This document shows, piece by piece, positions 41,514-49,287 of a stretch of DNA of 64,000 nt. Each line of letters begins with the position of its first letter. The first letter of the stretch is position 1. The notes beneath the pieces are model-generated. The model was not told the DNA's origin. It ran no database searches and saw only the letters and a program-made list of their open reading frames with translations. Source of the stretch: CAJBVG01 sp943372995 (GTDB lineage: Bacteria > Bacteroidota > Bacteroidia > Sphingobacteriales > Sphingobacteriaceae); contig CALSAQ010000009.1 of the NCBI GenBank assembly GCA_943372995.1, forward strand, positions 1 to 64,000, given 5' to 3'. The position numbers were made by a program, and so were the translations under genes.

Positions 41514-42854
41514 TTATTCTGTGAAGTCGAATGTTTCTAAGAATTTGGTGGTGAAATTTCCAGCTCTAAAATTAGGATCTTTCATCAACTTAAGATGGAA
41601 TGGGATGGTTGTTTTTACACCTTCAATAACAAATTCGCTTAATGCTCTTTCCATTGTACTTATAGCTTCTTCGCGAGTTTGTGCTACAGTAATCAATTTA
41701 GCAATCATCGAATCGTAGTTAGATGGAATAGTGTACCCAGCGTAAACGTGAGTATCTACTCTTACTCCATGTCCACCTGGTGAGTGGAAGTTTGTAATTT
41801 TCCCAGGTGAAGGTCTGAAATTATTCCAAGGATCTTCAGCGTTTATACGGCATTCTATAGCATGCATTGCTGGCTCATAATTTTTACCAGAAATAGGAAT
41901 GCCTGCCGCTACCTTTATTTGTTCTTTTATTAAGTCGTAGTTAATCACCTCTTCTGTTACAGGATGCTCTACTTGTATTCGAGTATTCATCTCCATGAAA
42001 TAAAAGTTGCGATGTTTATCCACTAGAAACTCAATAGTTCCTGCACCTTCATAATTCACTGCTTGTGCACCTTTTATGGCAGCTTCACCCATTTTTTTAC
42101 GAAGTTCTGGAGTCATAAAAGGAGAAGGTGATTCTTCAACTAATTTTTGGTGACGACGTTGTATTGAGCAATCGCGTTCAGAAAGGTGACAAACTTTTCC
42201 GAATTGATCGCCAACGACTTGAATTTCGATATGACGAGGATCTTCAATAAATTTCTCTAAATAAATACCATCATTACCAAATGCAGCGCCAGCTTCCTGA
42301 CGAGCAGAATCCCATGCTGGTTCAAACTCTTCGTCTTTCCATACAATACGCATCCCACGACCACCACCACCGGCAGTAGCTTTTAAGATTACAGGATAAC
42401 CAATTTCATTAGCAACTTGTATACCTTGTTTAACATCGGTTAATAAACCATCAGAACCAGGTATTGTAGGAACTCCTGCAGCCTTCATCGTATCTTTAGC
42501 TGAGGCTTTGTCGCCCATGCCATTGATTTGCTCTGGAGTTGCACCTATAAATTTAATTCCATAGTCTCTGCAAATTTGAGAGAACTTAGCATTCTCCGAT
42601 AAGAAACCATAACCAGGGTGTATCGCATCTGCATTAGTAATTTCTGCAGCTGAGATTAAATTTGGTATACTTAAGTAAGAGTCTTTGCTTGGTGCTGGAC
42701 CAATACAAACTGCTTCATCAGCAAAACGAACATGTAAGCTATCACGATCAGCAGCCGAATAAACAGCAACTGTTTTAATTCCCATCTCCTTACAAGTTCT
42801 AATAATTCTGAGTGCAATCTCACCTCTATTAGCAATTAATATCTTTTTAAACAT
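41514..42854 (-). CDS. accC: acetyl-CoA carboxylase, biotin carboxylase subunit
   Basis: AccC carboxylates the biotin on AccB with ATP and bicarbonate in the first step of fatty-acid synthesis. From ATG 42854 the product is 446 residues, the usual length. An upstream in-frame TTG at 42875 would add seven residues and is not needed. Seen are FKKILIANRGEIALRIIRTC, the ATP-grasp loop KATAGGGGRGMRIV, ERDCSIQRRHQKLVEE, EFLVDKHRNFYFMEMNTRIQVEHPVTE and the C-terminal GVKTTIPFH block. It lies 53 bp downstream of accB in the fatty-acid gene cluster and is followed by a strong terminator, so it is the last gene of that unit. Confidence 0.98.
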   Translation of the reverse strand: MFKKILIANRGEIALRIIRTCKEMGIKTVAVYSAADRDSLHVRFADEAVCIGPAPSKDSYLSIPNLISAAEITNADAIHPGYGFLSENAKFSQICRDYGIKFIGATPEQINGMGDKASAKDTMKAAGVPTIPGSDGLLTDVKQGIQVANEIGYPVILKATAGGGGRGMRIVWKDEEFEPAWDSARQEAGAAFGNDGIYLEKFIEDPRHIEIQVVGDQFGKVCHLSERDCSIQRRHQKLVEESPSPFMTPELRKKMGEAAIKGAQAVNYEGAGTIEFLVDKHRNFYFMEMNTRIQVEHPVTEEVINYDLIKEQIKVAAGIPISGKNYEPAMHAIECRINAEDPWNNFRPSPGKITNFHSPGGHGVRVDTHVYAGYTIPSNYDSMIAKLITVAQTREEAISTMERALSEFVIEGVKTTIPFHLKLMKDPNFRAGNFTTKFLETFDFTE

Positions 42855-42907
42855 GAGTTCAAATTGAGGGTTCAAAAAATAATACGATTATAGAACTAGT
42901 GTTCTTA

Positions 42908-43387
42908 TTACTTAGGCTCTACTAAGAATAATGGTTGATCGTATTCTACAGGACTAGCATTATCAACCAGAATTTTCACGATTTTACCAGATACTTCCGA
43001 CTCAATCTCGTTGAACAATTTCATAGCTTCGATAATACATACCACTTTTCCTGTCCCAATCTCATCACCAACATTTACAAATGAAGGTTTATCAGGAGAC
43101 GACGAACGATAGAATGTACCAATCATCGGCGATTTAATAGTGATTAAATTTGATGACTCTGCAACTGGAGCAGCAGGAGCTGGACTAGCAGCAGCAGGTG
43201 CTGGAGCAGGTGCTGCTAATTGAGCAACTGGTGCAGCCGCAGGAACTGTAGCGTTCACAATCATTGGAGCATTTCCAGCTGCTTTGATTGTAATTTTAAA
43301 ATCTTTACGGTCAATTGATACTTCGCTCACTCCCGATTTCGCGACGAACTTAATCAGCTCTTGTATTTCTTTAATATCCATATCCAT
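42908..43387 (-). CDS. accB: acetyl-CoA carboxylase, biotin carboxyl carrier protein
   Basis: AccB carries biotin between the biotin carboxylase AccC and the transcarboxylase. The 159-residue protein has the N-terminal helix domain (about 1-35, IKEIQELIKFVAKSGVSEVSI). A flexible Ala/Pro-rich linker follows (about 48-78), then the biotinyl domain with SPMIGTFYRSSSPDKPSFV and the biotin lysine Lys123 in IIEAMKLFNEI. It lies between fabH and accC in a unit that goes plsX-fabH-accB-accC. A 16-bp tandem repeat fills much of the 72-bp gap to fabH. Confidence 0.98.
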   Translation of the reverse strand: MDMDIKEIQELIKFVAKSGVSEVSIDRKDFKITIKAAGNAPMIVNATVPAAAPVAQLAAPAPAPAAASPAPAAPVAESSNLITIKSPMIGTFYRSSSPDKPSFVNVGDEIGTGKVVCIIEAMKLFNEIESEVSGKIVKILVDNASPVEYDQPLFLVEPK

Positions 43388-43423
43388 TTATTTAGTTTTC
43401 TAATTTAATTATTTACAAAAATT

Positions 43424-43465
43424 CCCATTAACCCATTAACAAATTAACTCATTAACAAATTAACT
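43424..43465. repeat. 16-bp tandem repeat crossing the fabH stop codon
   Basis: CATTAACAAATTAACT occurs twice in tandem (43434-43449 and 43450-43465), preceded by two CCCATTAA half-units (43424-43439). The second copy contains the fabH stop codon (43460-43462). It belongs to the same kind of local word-repeat as those at 25.8-30.7 kb, but with different words. Confidence 0.75.
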
Positions 43466-44461
43466 ATTATATGCCCATTTAATATACACAGATCCCCATG
43501 TAAATCCACCTCCAAAAGCGGCTAAAATAATATTGTCGCCTTTCTGAAGTTGTTTTTCCCATTCCCATAAACACAATGGAATAGTTCCATTAGTGGTATT
43601 TCCGTATTTATGGATATTTAGCATTACTTTTTCTGGGCCTAATCCCATTCTATTTGCAGTAGCATCTATAATTCTCTTGTTAGCCTGATGAGGTACTAAC
43701 CATGCGATATCTTCTGCTTTCAAATTATTTCTTTCCATTATTTCTGCAGATACATCTGCCATATTGGTAACCGCAAATTTAAATACTGATTGACCTTCTT
43801 GGTAAACATAATGCTCTTTAGCGTCAACTGTAGCATGAGTAGCGGGTTTTGCAGAACCACCAGCTTTTTGGTGTAAATGAATTCTACCCGAACCATCACT
43901 TCTCAATATAGCATCTTGTATTCCGTTACCATCGGTACTTGGCTCTAATAAAACAGCGCCAGCACCATCTCCAAAAATGATACAAGTTGTTCTGTCTTCG
44001 TAATTAATAATCGACGACATTTTATCGCCTCCAACAATTACAATTTTTTTGTATGCACCCGATTCTATAAATTTAGCACCAGTATTTAATGCATAAATAA
44101 AACCCGAACAAGCGGCATTAATATCAAAACCAAAAGCATTTTTTGCGCCTACTTTGTCGGTAATAATATTTGCTGTAGCTGGGAATTGCATATCAGGAGT
44201 AGTAGTAGCACAAATCAACAAGTCGATTTCAGAAGCATCTATGCCGCGTTTTTTCAATAAGCCTCTTACAGCTTCCGCACCCATTTCAGATGTTCCTTTT
44301 CCTTCGCCTTTAAGTATTCTGCGTTCTTTAATCCCGGTTCTCGATTGAATCCATTCGTCGGTAGTATCGACTATTTTTTCCAACTCTGCATTGGTTAGCA
44401 CATAGTCTGGTACATATCCATTTACAGCAGTTATAGCTGCTAGTGTTTTGGTGTTGCTCAT
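43460..44461 (-). CDS. fabH: 3-oxoacyl-[acyl-carrier-protein] synthase III
   Basis: FabH condenses an acyl-CoA starter with malonyl-ACP and so opens fatty-acid synthesis. In Bacteroidota it often favours branched starters. The 333-residue protein has WIQSRTGIKERR, the catalytic Cys118 in DINAACSGFIYAL, the His of WLVPHQANKRIIDA and the Asn of YGNTTNGTIPLCLWEW, and ends in LAAFGGGFTWGSVYIKW. It starts at ATG 44461, only 7 bp after the T run of a terminator that follows plsX. Its stop codon sits in a tandem repeat. Confidence 0.97.
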   Translation of the reverse strand: MSNTKTLAAITAVNGYVPDYVLTNAELEKIVDTTDEWIQSRTGIKERRILKGEGKGTSEMGAEAVRGLLKKRGIDASEIDLLICATTTPDMQFPATANIITDKVGAKNAFGFDINAACSGFIYALNTGAKFIESGAYKKIVIVGGDKMSSIINYEDRTTCIIFGDGAGAVLLEPSTDGNGIQDAILRSDGSGRIHLHQKAGGSAKPATHATVDAKEHYVYQEGQSVFKFAVTNMADVSAEIMERNNLKAEDIAWLVPHQANKRIIDATANRMGLGPEKVMLNIHKYGNTTNGTIPLCLWEWEKQLQKGDNIILAAFGGGFTWGSVYIKWAYNS

Positions 44462-44468
44462 TTGTTAT

Positions 44469-44500
44469 AAAAAAAATATCCCGCGGGATTATTGCGGGAT
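44469..44500 (-). terminator. intrinsic terminator between plsX and fabH
   Basis: On the minus strand ATCCCGC (complement of 44494-44500) pairs with GCGGGAT (complement of 44478-44484), followed after ATA by a run of eight T (44469-44476). It lies inside the fatty-acid gene cluster, directly before the fabH ATG, so it probably acts as an attenuator. Confidence 0.75.
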
Positions 44501-44526
44501 TAAATATATATTTTTATTTAAAAAAA

Positions 44527-45465
44527 TCAGTTAAAACGGGCCTTTATTTTTTCAGTAAGCTTCGACTGAACCATGTCTTTACAAAGTAAAAGCATGTTCT
44601 TAACAGCTATGTCGCTAGAAATACCATGTCCAACTACAACTGGAGCATTTACTCCTAATACTGGGCTACCCCCATAGTTTTCATAGTTAAATCTGTCGAA
44701 GAACTCGTTTTTAAACCCTTTTCCAATAGTTAAATCATGGAAAGTTTCTGCAAGCTTCAATACCACATTACCAGTATAACCATCGCAAACAATTACATCG
44801 GCTTTGTCGTTAAACAAATCGCGACCTTCAATATTTCCAATAAAGTTTATTGTTTCAGATGCTTTAAGTAGAGGATATGTGCCTTGAGTTAATAGGCTTC
44901 CCTTTTCTTCTTCCTCACCAATGTTTAGTAAACCTACTTTAGGACTTTTAGTGTTGAACACAGTCTCCATAAACATGGATCCTAACTCAGCAAATTGAAC
45001 AAGCATTTCAGGTTTACAATCGGCATTAGCTCCAACATCAAGCATAACACCAAAACCACCGTGCTCTTTAGGAATGTAAGTGCAGATAGCCGGACGACTC
45101 ATTCCAGGAATGGCTTTTACACTAAACATAGAACCAACAAGCATAGCACCAGAGTTACCAGCGCTTGCAAAAGCATCAATTTTACCTTCTTTTAAAAGAT
45201 AAAAACCTACGCTTATGCTTGATTTTTGTTTTTGAGTTAAGGCTTTAGTAGGATGTTCACCCATTTCAATCACTTCTTCAGTGTGAACATAGTCGAATTG
45301 ATCAATAGAAACACCTTGCTCAGTAAGAATACTATGAGCTATGTTTTGGTCTCCAATTAATACAATACGACAATCAGATGGGACTTCCTTATAAGCTAAA
45401 ATTGCTCCTAAGACCGTAGCCTTGGGAGCAAAATCGCCACCCATGATATCTATACCGATTCTCAT
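44527..45465 (-). CDS. plsX: phosphate acyltransferase PlsX
   Basis: PlsX converts acyl-ACP to acyl-phosphate, the acyl donor for phospholipid synthesis by PlsY. The 312-residue protein is slightly short but complete: IGIDIMGGDFAPKATVLGAI at the N terminus, SSISVGFYLLKEGKIDAFASAGNSGAMLVGSMF, CTYIPKEHGGFGVMLDVGANADCKPEMLVQFA, LLNIGEEEEKGS, NFIGNIEGRDLF and VVCDGYTGNVVLKLAE. It follows rpmF by 10 bp. The yceD-rpmF-plsX-fabH order is the classical lipid cluster. A terminator stands between it and fabH. Confidence 0.98.
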   Translation of the reverse strand: MRIGIDIMGGDFAPKATVLGAILAYKEVPSDCRIVLIGDQNIAHSILTEQGVSIDQFDYVHTEEVIEMGEHPTKALTQKQKSSISVGFYLLKEGKIDAFASAGNSGAMLVGSMFSVKAIPGMSRPAICTYIPKEHGGFGVMLDVGANADCKPEMLVQFAELGSMFMETVFNTKSPKVGLLNIGEEEEKGSLLTQGTYPLLKASETINFIGNIEGRDLFNDKADVIVCDGYTGNVVLKLAETFHDLTIGKGFKNEFFDRFNYENYGGSPVLGVNAPVVVGHGISSDIAVKNMLLLCKDMVQSKLTEKIKARFN

Positions 45466-45475
45466 GAATTAATGT

Positions 45476-45664
45476 TTAGTTAGCAGCGTTTTCTACGATC
45501 ATCTTGCCTTTGTAGTACAAGTTACCGTCAACAGTATATGCACGATGTGGCATATGTACTGTACCTGTAGTTTGGCAAACTACCAATGCAGGTGCTTCCG
45601 CTTTATAATGAGTTCTTCTTTTGTCTCTTCTCGATTTCGAAAGTTTACGTTTTGGATTTGGCAT
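45476..45664 (-). CDS. rpmF: 50S ribosomal protein L32
   Basis: This small, basic, 62-residue protein of the large ribosomal subunit has the family start MPNPKRKLSKSRRDKRRTHYKA, then LVVCQTTGTVHMPHRAY and a short C-terminal tail. It has only one Cys, so it is the zinc-free form. It lies 22 bp after the yceD-like gene and 10 bp before plsX. This places ribosome and lipid genes in one unit. Confidence 0.98.
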   Translation of the reverse strand: MPNPKRKLSKSRRDKRRTHYKAEAPALVVCQTTGTVHMPHRAYTVDGNLYYKGKMIVENAAN

Positions 45665-45686
45665 GGCTCAAATATTTATATCACAA

Positions 45687-46229
45687 TTAATTATCTCTTA
45701 ACTTTTTCAATGCTTCCCATCTAGGATCCATTGTTATTTCTGGTTTTTCTTCTTCACTCTCTTGCAAGCTTAACTTTTTTAGTATAGCAAGCGTTTCTGG
45801 GTTACAACCAGGTTCACCATTCTCTAAGTTTGGATGCGTATGCACCAATGGAATAGCTACAATTACAAACTCATATATGTGATTTGCAAGGTTTATCTCA
45901 TGTTCGGCTCTCGAAAGAATCACAATCTCTTCAGTTTGTTCTTCATTTTCTTCACCAAACTTGAATATTAACCTTTCATTACTATGTAACGGGCTCATAT
46001 ACTCCTCATTACATCGGTCACATAAAAGTTCAACTTCTCCTTTAATTACAAAATCCAATACAAACATGGTTTCTTGTTTGTTGAATTCTACATCAACTGA
46101 TAAATCAGCTTTCTGTATTGGAGAGTACTCAAATTCATTAAAGAACGTATCATTTATCTTAAAATCAAACTGATGTTTACCGTTTTTTAAACTCGTAAAC
46201 GGGATTGAAAATGTTTTCAGCCTGTTCAT
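45687..46229 (-). CDS. YceD/DUF177 family protein
   Basis: YceD-type proteins are linked to rRNA or ribosome maturation and nearly always precede rpmF. The 180-residue protein has an N-terminal strand-rich part (TFSIPFTSLKNGKHQFDFKIND), the family segment with a CxxC pair (GEVELLCDRCNEEYMSPL), an acidic EENEEQTEEIVIL stretch and the IYEFVIVAIPLVHTHP block. It ends in a WEALKKLRDN helix typical of the family. The function is from family knowledge. The context with rpmF and plsX agrees. Confidence 0.9.
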   Translation of the reverse strand: MNRLKTFSIPFTSLKNGKHQFDFKINDTFFNEFEYSPIQKADLSVDVEFNKQETMFVLDFVIKGEVELLCDRCNEEYMSPLHSNERLIFKFGEENEEQTEEIVILSRAEHEINLANHIYEFVIVAIPLVHTHPNLENGEPGCNPETLAILKKLSLQESEEEKPEITMDPRWEALKKLRDN

Positions 46230-46296
46230 TTCTGATTTTTAAGAGCCTGCAAATGTATAAAAACTAATTGTAAAAAGAAACGATTTTTTAAAAAAG

Positions 46297-47361
46297 CTAT
46301 TCCCCTCTATCTCTCGACAACTTGTGGATTTTCAGCGGATTGGCATTGATTTCATCAAATTCTTCCCTTTTTCGTATAATATCGATGGCTTTATAGATAG
46401 CTTCTCTAAACGACGATTCCGAAGCGATGTTCTTTCCAGCAATGTCGTATCCTGTGCCGTGAGCAGGTGAAGTACGAACAAATGGAAGACCCGCAGTATA
46501 GTTTACACCCTTGTCGTAAGATAAACTCTTGAATGGAATTAGGCCTTGATCGTGGTACATGGCTAAAACCGCATCAAATTGATTGTATTTATGATTTCCA
46601 AAAAATCCATCAGCAGAGTACGGACCAAAAGCTAGTAAGCCTTTCTGACTTGCTTTTTCAATAGCAGGGATAATTGTTTTTTCTTCTTCATGCCCAATTG
46701 CCCCACTATCGCCAGCATGTGGATTTAATCCCAATACTGCTATTTTAGGCTTTCTCACCCCGAAATCCTTTTTCAAAGAATCGTTCAATAAACTTAATTT
46801 ATGGACGATTTTTTCTTGAGTGATAGCATGAGCCACATCTTTTAAAGCCACATGTCCAGTAACAAAACCAACCTTTAACTGCTCATTAACCATTAACATC
46901 ATCGATTCCTTCATCTCGGCAGCAGCTTGTAAGTATTCTGTATGCCCAGGGAATTCAAATCCTGCCTGCTTTACATTATGTTTATTGATAGGTAAGGTCA
47001 CTAAACCATCAATTTTACCTAGTTTCAGATCTTCTGTGGCTTTTTGCAAAGCGATGTAAGCATATTTACCAGCAATTTCTGTTGACACACCAAGTTCTAT
47101 TTTTACTTCATCTTGCCAGCAATTAATGAGATTTGCTCTTTTAGGGTTACTTTGGTTAGCATCATTAATAATATTAAAACTAAAGTCTTGTATCCCTAAA
47201 AGTTTTCTATGAAAAGAAGTTGCTTTAGAGGAGCCATAAACAATTATATCGCAAAGATCGGTTATCCTAGTATCTACTACTGTTTTGAGCAGTACTTCAA
47301 TACCAATACCATTAATATCTCCAATACTAACTCCTATTTTTAATTTATTTTGATCTGACAT
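46297..47361 (-). CDS. pdxA: 4-hydroxythreonine-4-phosphate dehydrogenase
   Basis: PdxA oxidises 4-phosphohydroxy-L-threonine in the DXP-dependent synthesis of pyridoxal phosphate. The 354-residue protein has IGVSIGDINGIGIEVLLKT, GLVTLPINKHNVKQAGFEFPGHTEYL with a metal-binding His, GLNPHAGDSGAIGHEE and YHDQGLIPFKSLSYDKGVNYTAGLPFVRTSPAHGTGYDIAG, so all the main blocks are present. It starts at ATG 47361 and is divergent from rsmA across a 63-bp gap. In E. coli pdxA precedes rsmA on the same strand. The two genes are neighbours here as well, but pointed apart. Confidence 0.96.
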   Translation of the reverse strand: MSDQNKLKIGVSIGDINGIGIEVLLKTVVDTRITDLCDIIVYGSSKATSFHRKLLGIQDFSFNIINDANQSNPKRANLINCWQDEVKIELGVSTEIAGKYAYIALQKATEDLKLGKIDGLVTLPINKHNVKQAGFEFPGHTEYLQAAAEMKESMMLMVNEQLKVGFVTGHVALKDVAHAITQEKIVHKLSLLNDSLKKDFGVRKPKIAVLGLNPHAGDSGAIGHEEEKTIIPAIEKASQKGLLAFGPYSADGFFGNHKYNQFDAVLAMYHDQGLIPFKSLSYDKGVNYTAGLPFVRTSPAHGTGYDIAGKNIASESSFREAIYKAIDIIRKREEFDEINANPLKIHKLSRDRGE

Positions 47362-47424
47362 GTTCTTCCTCTATTTTTCCATTATCTGCGCAAATTAACT
47401 AAAATTGTCAGTAATATTAAACCC

Positions 47425-48210
47425 ATGTATATGCAAGTAAGAGCAAAAAAGCATCTAGGTCAACACTTCCTAACGGATAAAAGAATAGCAGAGAAGATTG
47501 TTGCTGGACTTGCATCGAATAATGAAAAAATACAAGTACTAGAGGTTGGTCCGGGTATGGGAATCTTAACAGATATTATGCTACTGGATCCAAACATCCA
47601 TTTAAAAGTAGTGGATATTGATAAAGAGTCGGTAGTCTACTTGCATGAGAAATATCCTGCATTAAAAGATGATATTATCTCAGGAGATTTCTTAAAATTA
47701 CCCTTATCAGAAGTATTTCCAAACTCTTCTTCTATAAATATAATTGGAAATTTTCCATATAATATCTCATCACAGATAATGTTTCATGCATTAGATTATG
47801 TAGATGTTGTGGATCAAATTGTAGGGATGTTTCAAAAAGAAGTTGCCGAAAGAATTGCGTCGGAACCAGGGTCTAAAGAATATGGGATTTTAAGCGTATT
47901 GATTCAAGCCTACTATCATGTAGAGTATTTGTTTACTGTACCACCAGGTGTTTTTAATCCACCCCCGAAAGTAAAGTCGGGAGTAATAAAAGCGATAAGA
48001 AGAAAGGATGATGTGTTTAAAGGAGTGAGCCCGAGTTTATTTAAAAGTATAGTAAAAATGGCCTTTAATCAAAGGAGAAAAACTTTAAGAAATGGGTTGA
48101 GGTCGTACTTAAGAACAGATATCATTACAAATCCAATTTTTGATTTAAGAGCGGAACGATTAAGTGTAAACGACTTTGTTGAGTTAACAAGATTAATTGA
48201 GAATCAATGA
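47425..48210 (+). CDS. rsmA: 16S rRNA dimethyladenosine transferase
   Basis: RsmA (KsgA) dimethylates two adjacent adenosines near the 3' end of 16S rRNA, a late check in 30S assembly. The 261-residue protein has RAKKHLGQHFLTDKRIAEKI, the SAM loop VLEVGPGMGILTDIM, the motif IV NFPYNISSQIMFHALDYV, VPPGVFNPPPKVKSGVI and the C-terminal FNQRRKTLRNGLR. The start is ATG 47425 or ATG 47431. Its stop codon overlaps the ATG of the next gene by ATGA, so the two are translationally coupled. Confidence 0.97.
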   Translation: MYMQVRAKKHLGQHFLTDKRIAEKIVAGLASNNEKIQVLEVGPGMGILTDIMLLDPNIHLKVVDIDKESVVYLHEKYPALKDDIISGDFLKLPLSEVFPNSSSINIIGNFPYNISSQIMFHALDYVDVVDQIVGMFQKEVAERIASEPGSKEYGILSVLIQAYYHVEYLFTVPPGVFNPPPKVKSGVIKAIRRKDDVFKGVSPSLFKSIVKMAFNQRRKTLRNGLRSYLRTDIITNPIFDLRAERLSVNDFVELTRLIENQ

Positions 48211-49136
48211 AAATATTAATTGTAGATGAAATACATCATGATTTTCATGAGATAATGAAAGCTAATGGACATGAGCTTTTCGAGGTATTTGATTGGACAA
48301 AAGCAGCATTAAAAGAGAAACTAATGTCTTATGATGCAATGGTGGTTCGGTCGAAATATTTTATTGATAAAGAATTAATAGATGTTATGCCAAAAGGGTT
48401 CATAATAGCACGTGCCGGCGCTGGTATGGATAATATAGATGAGGAATATGCTGAAACTAAAGGTATAGTATTGATAAATGCACCAGAAGGAAATAGGGAT
48501 GCAGTAGCTGAACACGCCATTGGCTTATTATTGGCTTTTGCTAGAAACATTAATAAATCAGATAAGGAAATTAGAGAGGGAATATGGCTTAGAGAAGAGA
48601 ATAGAGGTTTTGAGTTAATAGGGAAAACCATTGGTATTATTGGGTATGGGAATACAGGTAGAGCATTAGCAAAAAAGCTATCTGGTTTTGAAGTAGAAGT
48701 TATTGCGTACGATAAGTATTTGTCTAATTTTTCAGACGAATACGCAAGACAGGTGACCTTAAATGAACTCAAATTAACTGCAGATATCATTAGTATTCAT
48801 ATTCCATTAACGTCAGAAACAAGTCATTTGATTAATCGTCACTTTTTTGATACATTGGCAAAAAAAGCCTTTTTAATAAACACTTCAAGGGGAAAAGTCA
48901 TTAAAACGTCAGATTTATTAGAAGCGATAAAAACTGGCAAGATTATAGGAGCAGCGTTAGACGTATTAGAAAATGAACAGTTTAATACCTTACAAAGTGA
49001 TGATTTAGAGTGGCATAATGAATTGTTGAAGTCGGGAAGGGTGATTTTAACAAGTCATATAGCAGGGTGGACGAATGAATCTTATGTTAAAATATCACGA
49101 GTAATGGCCGAAAAAATGCTTAAAGTGCATAATTAG
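48207..49136 (+). CDS. D-2-hydroxyacid dehydrogenase, phosphoglycerate dehydrogenase-like
   Basis: This NAD-dependent enzyme of the D-2-hydroxyacid family probably oxidises 3-phosphoglycerate for serine synthesis (short SerA type). The 309-residue protein has no ACT or ASB domain. The catalytic and cofactor parts are complete: AGAGMDNIDEEYAETKGIVLINAPEGNRDAVAEHAIGLLL, the Rossmann loop GIIGYGNTGRALAKKL, the Arg in INTSRGKVIKTSDLL, the Glu in ALDVLENEQF and the His in TSHIAGWTNES. It begins within the rsmA stop codon (ATGA). Confidence 0.9.
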   Translation: MKILIVDEIHHDFHEIMKANGHELFEVFDWTKAALKEKLMSYDAMVVRSKYFIDKELIDVMPKGFIIARAGAGMDNIDEEYAETKGIVLINAPEGNRDAVAEHAIGLLLAFARNINKSDKEIREGIWLREENRGFELIGKTIGIIGYGNTGRALAKKLSGFEVEVIAYDKYLSNFSDEYARQVTLNELKLTADIISIHIPLTSETSHLINRHFFDTLAKKAFLINTSRGKVIKTSDLLEAIKTGKIIGAALDVLENEQFNTLQSDDLEWHNELLKSGRVILTSHIAGWTNESYVKISRVMAEKMLKVHN

Positions 49137-49218
49137 GTGTAAGTTCTTGAAAACGAAAAATATAAGGTAATAGGTATAAAATATGCCAAAAGAAAGTGTA
49201 ACATTTATCTTACTTTTA

Positions 49219-49251
49219 TTTGGAATTAACGTTTTTTAACAATTATCTTTA
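49219..49251 (+). promoter_or_regulatory. predicted promoter of the TonB-receptor operon
   Basis: TTTG (49219-49222), a 21-bp spacer, then TATCTTTA (49244-49251) fits the Bacteroidota consensus TTTG-N19-21-TAnnTTTR. The ATG lies 36 bp downstream. The rest of the 151-bp gap before the operon shows nothing else that I can name. Confidence 0.6.
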
Positions 49252-49287
49252 TAGTTATTATAAATTAAAAACCCTTAGATCAATATT

